Made by a program: the position numbers and the translations under genes. Of a stretch of DNA of 64,000 bases, positions 59,301 through 64,000 are shown in pieces. Every line of letters starts with the position of its first letter. Within the stretch, counting starts at the first letter, position 1. Source of the stretch: Neckera pumila (lineage: Eukaryota; Streptophyta; Bryopsida; Hypnales; Neckeraceae); NCBI GenBank assembly GCA_963969595.1, contig OZ018410.1, positions 44,435,413-44,499,412 of the forward strand. The letters run 5' to 3'. The notes below the pieces were generated by a model that had not been told where the DNA came from, ran no database searches, and saw only the letters and a list, made by a program, of their open reading frames with translations.

Positions 59301-59770
59301 AGGTGGGTGCCCTTGGAAGAGTATTTAAGAAGCACCTCTTCTCCTCTCAACTCACCCCTTCTAGCCATTTTTTGGCTTTGTAACATTTAGTTGAACTTTT
59401 TTGGTCATTTTGAGACCAAAATTGCAAATGTGTGTTTTTGGAGCATTTTAAGCTCCATTGTTGCTAATTTTCAAGCTTTCTTTGAAGGACATTGGATTCC
59501 CTTCAAAGATTGTCTTTGTCTTTGGATTGTTTGACTAACTTGGCCTTTGTTAAAGCAATTTGAAGTTGTTTTTACTAATCCTTGTACTAATCATAGCCCC
59601 CCCCCTTTGTGCTCGGCGTATGCCGCCTTGGGAGCATTCTAGTGTTTTCCTTGAAGGTCTTTTGTATTTTAATTACTCTCCACTAACGTGTATTCGTGTT
59701 TTAGAGACGTACTAACCAAGTTGTACTAACCTACCTTTGTCTTAAATTATTCTAAGTTTCTTGCAAACCA
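53301..59770. other. AT-rich spacer without a supported gene
   Basis: A patch at 53850-54180 is less AT-rich, but its frames carry no known domain. At 54527 a TTAACCACTAAATGCCCAAG terminus resembles the one at 44380 and marks another, badly eroded family copy. Around 57000-57140 and 57960-58200 lie diverged relatives of 35.3-36.0 kb. A run of eleven or more C residues lies near 59600. Confidence 0.4.
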
Positions 59771-59836
59771 TTGCATATGGCGAAGCTTTGACTTTGTTTT
59801 GTTAGAATTGTTTAGCCATTTGGAGATTTCCCAAAA

Positions 59837-60050
59837 TACGGCGAAGCTTTGGCTTTGGAAAGATTTAGAATTACTAGGATTTTAAAGTGTTCAGAAAAGA
59901 CGGCAAAGCTTTGGCTTTGGAAAGATTTAGAATTACTAGGATTTTAAAGTGTTTAGAAAAGACGGCGAAGCTTTGGCTTTGGAAAGATTTAGAATTGCTA
60001 GGATTTTAAAGTATTTAGAAAGTACGGCGAAGCTTTGGCTTCGTGGGATT
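59837..60050 (+). repeat. 62 bp tandem repeat, about 3.4 copies
   Basis: The unit 'acggcgaagctttggctttg' followed by 'gaaagatttagaattactag' and 'gattttaaagtgttcagaaaag' is 62 bp. It is repeated with few differences. Single 'ggcgaagctttg' echoes at about 59779 and 60075 show that the array was once longer. Confidence 0.88.
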
Positions 60051-60199
60051 TGAACTTTTAGTTATTTCATTTTGACGGTGAAGCTTTAAACCTCTCCCTT
60101 CCTTTGATCCTTTCCATGTAGTTAGGCCTTTTGGCCTTAGTTTGGTCAAGTTGTTATTTTAAATATTAGTCTTTCTTTAGGGCCGAGACCAAGGGTGTA

Positions 60200-61930
60200 G
60201 TCAGACCGCCAAGGAGAAGGGTCAGTACAAATTGAAGTTTAGAATCTCATACTAGAGGTCAAGAGCTTTCCGAAAACATAAAATACAAAGAAATCCGAGT
60301 TGAATTGAGAGAGTTAGAAGCGGATGAAGTTTCAAACAATAATTAGCACTCAAAACTTCATCCATGCATAACTTCTACTAGGAAAGTCCGATTTGCAAGT
60401 TTCACATCAATTTGGAAAGCTGGTTTTAGCCTCTACAAGGAAAACATATTAGAGATCTAAAAATATCAAAAGTCAGACTGAGAGCTAAGGCATTTGATAG
60501 GAAAATTAGGAAATAGAATAGAAGGGAAGAAGGATAGATTAGGAAGGTGTGATTAGCAAGGAGAAGTGCAAAACAAAGTTGTATCTCACCACTCTTTCAA
60601 CTCTTCTAGCTCACACTAAATTTGAGTTCAAAAACTCAATAGGAATGATAGTTGTGAATTGAAAACCAAATGGTTAGATTATTATAGTTGAAGTCGAAGA
60701 AGAAGGAGAAATCTCAAGTATTTAGAACAACCAATTAGAATTAAGATAAGAAAAGTTAGAAAAAGATTGATCAAGTGTATTGGGTCGATTTATGTATTTT
60801 TGAAATATGTGAGAAAGGTGAAGGAAAAGAAAAGAAGGGGAGATAATGAGAAGGAGGAGAGGAGTTAGAGCAAAATAGGACTTAGAAGTGTATCAAAATC
60901 CCTCCTTAAGTCGTGGGCAAAAATTACAATTGAGATTGGAAGATGGCGGACAACAGAGCATCCCATGACACGGACAACTACCTCAACGATGAACCCAACT
61001 ACAAGGTAAAAACTTGAAATCTTACCTTACTTTTGAATTATTGAAAATAGGTTAAATTACCATATGACCGAATTACCAATAGGATTCAGAGCATAAAGAT
61101 TAAGCTTTTATTCAAAGTTAATAAAATCAGACTGTAGGTCTTGCTTAGAGGTTTCCAAAAACGTCTCACACTTAGAAATCCGACTTAAAATAAGAAAGAT
61201 AGGAGTGGATGACGTTTAGAGTCAAAATCAGGTGAAAGTTAGATAAAACCAAAAACTTTGGAACAAGTTGAGCAAGCCAAAGGAAGGTTATTATTTAGCA
61301 CCCAAAACCAAAAGGAAAACTTAATTTCAAGCTGTAGGTTAGGAGATATTAATGGATGAAGTTTGAAGAACCGATTAGCGGTCAATTTTCATCCATCAAT
61401 AACTCATAGTAGAAGAATCCAATTAGCAAGTATTAACCCAATCTAGAATTCTAGAATTGGGAACTACAAGAGAAAAATACAAACGTTCTGAAAATAATAA
61501 ACTGACAGAAGTTAGATTGAGGCCAAAAGAACAAGGAAGACTAATCTAAAACTTAGAAGTTAGATTAGAATGATAACTTAGGACCACAAGGTTGTAGAGG
61601 AGGATAATTAGAACCCATAAGAACTTTAGACTCAAGAAAAGACTAAAAAAGCAACAAGATATTAAAGGATGAAGTTCTAGGCTAAGCTTGGATGAAACCT
61701 TGGTAGAATAGTCAATTTAAGACCAAACTTTAAATTTAGATAGTGAAAAATATTTTAAATATATATTCAAAATCTCAAGGTCTTTTGAATTAGGGAACTA
61801 GTACAAAACCGTGGATGAAGTTTTGATGAACCATTTAGCGGTCAAACTTCATCCGCTCATATCTTTTGCTAGGAGTGTCTGATTAGGGTGAATTTTATAG
61901 TTTTGGAAAGGGGAATTAATTATCTACAAG
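60200..61930 (+). repeat. Recurrent hairpin-bearing repeat (GGATGAAGTTT...AAACTTCATCC)
   Basis: Three related blocks carry an inverted pair ggatgaagttt/aaacttcatcc around a loop of about 20 bases with 'attagc(g/a)': 60322-60363, 61354-61394 and 61813-61854. Flanks are also shared ('aaatccga(g/c)tt' before; 'agtccgatttgcaagt' or 'gaatccaattagcaagt' after). Between them at 60942-61007 an ATG in good context gives MADNRASHDTDNYLNDEPNY before a donor-like GTAAAA. This could be a leader or gag-like start of a decayed retroelement, which is inference only. Confidence 0.55.
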
Positions 61931-62892
61931 ATGGAATAATTAATTTTTGTCTGAAAAACATTTTGCAATCACTTGACAAACAATAGTTTAAGTCTTGTTT
62001 TGATTGGGCTTTTGTATCTTTGAAGTCTACTTAGGATTTTGAAAGATCTATTGCTTGGAAGGTGCAATGGACCACGCCTAGGCACCCGACTAGATTGAAA
62101 AAAATTAGAATTCGTTAAGAACCTGATTGTGCACGGTTATTTACCACGGGTGGGTAAATAAAAGCTCACAGTAAGTTATAAACAATAGGAATGTTGAAGG
62201 GGTCAAAGTTTGAACATATGCAGGGGAATGTGAGGGGTCCAAGACTCCAATGACTTGGAAAAATTAGTTCGATTCTCATTTGGAGATGAAATTTCACATA
62301 ATTTCCCAAATTTTTTTAGTTGAAAGCTTTTTGTGGAAAAATTATTTTACTACGCCTAAATGAGGTCTAAATTTCTACTTTAAACATAGTTTGTACTTTT
62401 GACTTAACTATGTACGGTTGAGAAACTAAAAATTCTCACTTATATATTCCAGATGGATTGTTCTACCTCCTACAACCCCATATGTACATAAAGAGCATTT
62501 ATTTACTATTGAAAACTCAAAGTATGTTAATGAGGGCAAATGATTAGAATACAATGGTAAAATACTCTATGGATTTGGGTTTTTGGCAAACCATCTATCT
62601 TGGCAATTATTTGTTATTTGTATGTTTTGTCCTAGAATTAGCAAAAAAATAAATGGAACATACAATAAATGTACTAACACTGTTTTGGTACTGAAGCTTA
62701 CATTAATAATATGTGGATGAAATTCATGGATGAGGACTCCAAAGAATAAAAGGCAGTCTCTTTGAATGCTATTGAATGTTGTGCCAAAATCCATTTGAGA
62801 TTTAGATCTTCCACTCAAAAGTTATAGACAAATTTCAGAGAGGGTATTTGATTATGTCCGGATTTTGTATTTAAAGACATCTACAAATTTGA
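61931..62892. other. AT-rich sequence with partial foldback copies
   Basis: No gene seen. It holds a piece related to the 63.3-63.7 kb foldback (for example 'aaatgaggtctaaatt' near 62362) and the extra direct copy of the CTACCTCCTAC arm. Confidence 0.4.
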
Positions 62893-63292
62893 AATTACAT
62901 ATCCCACATGGGTGCTCTACCTCCTACCACTCCATGTGTATATAAAGACCTTTTGTACACCTTTTTAATAACAAAAATAAATGGCTACAAAGCACAGCAA
63001 AGAGGTAGTTCAATTCCACGTTCTCTATGAATTTTTGCTCATTACCGTACCCCGAAGGTTACCTTTGGCACACGCTTGCCAAATAATTAATTGAAGTCCA
63101 AAATGCACTTTGGCACTTTCAAATATAATTTCTTAAAAATTTAGCATTATAATCAAAAGTATTGAAATTTTTGGCAACCACATCTCATAAATTTGAAAGT
63201 CACTTTTGTTATAAGTGCAAGAAGATATTAAGACAATGTCTTTATACATGTGGGGTGGTAGGAGGTAGAACAACCCCATGTAGGATGTCTAA
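62893..63292. mobile_element. Foldback pair with CTACCTCCTACCAC arms, about 400 bp
   Basis: Arm 62893-62950 ('cccacatgggtgctctacct', 'cctaccactccatgtgtata') is inverted at 63237-63292 ('tatacatgtggggtggtagg', 'aggtagaacaaccccatgta'). A third, direct copy of the left arm lies near 62450-62495. Non-coding. Confidence 0.7.
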
Positions 63293-63332
63293 ATTAGGAT
63301 TAGTAAAAGCTCAACCGCTTATACCTAATTAA

Positions 63333-63736
63333 GTCAAAAGCAAGAATTGTGTCCAATGTAAAAATTCAGACCTCATTTTGGCAATGTAAAATAACTTTTT
63401 CTAAATAAATTTGAACTACAAAGAATTGGGAAATCAAACTAAATTTCATCTCCAAATATTTGTTTGAGATTTCAAGCCTCCAATAAAAAGTTGTAGACAA
63501 AATTCAAAGAAGTTTGGGAGCCTGGACATTTTCTTTGACATTTTCAAACATCCTCTCTGAATTTTGTCTATAACTTTTGATTAAAGACTTGAAATCTCAA
63601 ATGATTTTTGTAAATGAAATTTATCTTGATTTACCAACTTTTTTTCATTCAAATTTTTTTGGAAAAAAGGTATTTTACTATATCAAAATGAGGTCTAAAG
63701 TTCTACATTGAACACAATTCTTGAGTTTTGACAATG
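63333..63736. mobile_element. Large foldback element with arms of about 195 bp
   Basis: The two halves are inverted complements around a centre near 63533. Pairs include agaattgtgtccaatgta with tacattgaacacaattct, agacctcatttt with aaaatgaggtct, atttgagatttcaag with cttgaaatctcaaat, and agacaaaattca with tgaattttgtct. Partial copies lie at 62280-62430 and 62765-62880. No coding capacity. Confidence 0.8.
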
Positions 63737-64000
63737 AGCAATCAAGCTCTCATCTTCAAATTGTCCCATATACTTGAGGATTCATAATGGACAATGGATT
63801 TCATTATAAATACAACCTCTCCACCTGTTATTCAATGAACATGTATTGGCAAGTCGTTGCATTGAAATATTTTCCAATATTTTGACTTTCTTTTCAATTC
63901 ATCTTCCTTGGGTTTGGCAAGGTGGCTTGTTAAATTTCAAAATTATTAGGCTTAAATTTTTTTAATTATTGTTTTTTGGCAAGTTGAACTTCAAAGCTTC

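Noticed and set aside
59598..59611. Poly-C run as a retroelement polypurine tract
   Set aside because: No paired long terminal repeats or primer-binding site could be found around it.
1..64000. CRISPR arrays, bacterial operons, rRNA genes
   Set aside because: Nothing with regular repeat-spacer spacing or rRNA-like sequence; introns throughout show a plant nuclear origin.

Overview
This is AT-rich nuclear DNA of a land plant. Four intron-containing genes can be pieced together with matching splice phases, and two of them (a cell-wall GAUT glycosyltransferase and a trihelix-type transcription factor) are plant-typical. The genes are islands in long AT-rich, repeat-filled spacers, as expected of a large-genome plant. 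The species cannot be read from the sequence. Two degenerate gene families near 22-26 kb remind me of bryophyte, lycophyte or fern genomes, but that is an impression from memory.

Layout. 0.6-3.9 kb (-): GAUT galacturonosyltransferase, six exons. 11.5-14.1 kb (-): fructokinase, six exons, with a hairpin MITE beside its stop codon. 22.3-24.6 kb (-): degenerate, spliced gene that reads like a bacterial-type beta-class amino-methyltransferase (motifs in the order IV, X, I), split by a 0.94 kb TIR element. 25.0-26.1 kb (+): divergent broken gene with a GCM/WRKY-like zinc-finger region, split by a 171 bp CACTA element. 26.6-33.3 kb: a large inverted repeat; one arm holds a 1,093 bp TIR insertion and a 2,354 bp CACTA-type insertion, and the other arm keeps both empty sites. 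36.4-37.9 kb: TIR element with a 40 bp minisatellite, directly upstream of an 11-exon ARM-repeat gene (38.0-43.4 kb, +). 46.5-47.7 kb: TIR element. 48.7-51.9 kb (-): trihelix gene, four coding exons, ending in a 16-residue acidic repeat. 54-64 kb: no convincing gene; recurrent hairpins, a 62 bp tandem array and foldback elements.

The four intact genes do not form a pathway. They serve pectin/xylan-type wall synthesis in the Golgi, fructose phosphorylation, an ARM-repeat scaffold of unknown role, and transcription. The most unusual part is 22-33 kb: a methyltransferase-like and a GCM-like coding remnant lie head to head beside a large inverted-repeat structure. Mobile-element insertions there can be dated relative to one another. 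Apart from the four intact genes, I give mobile elements only where termini, target duplications or paired arms are visible.
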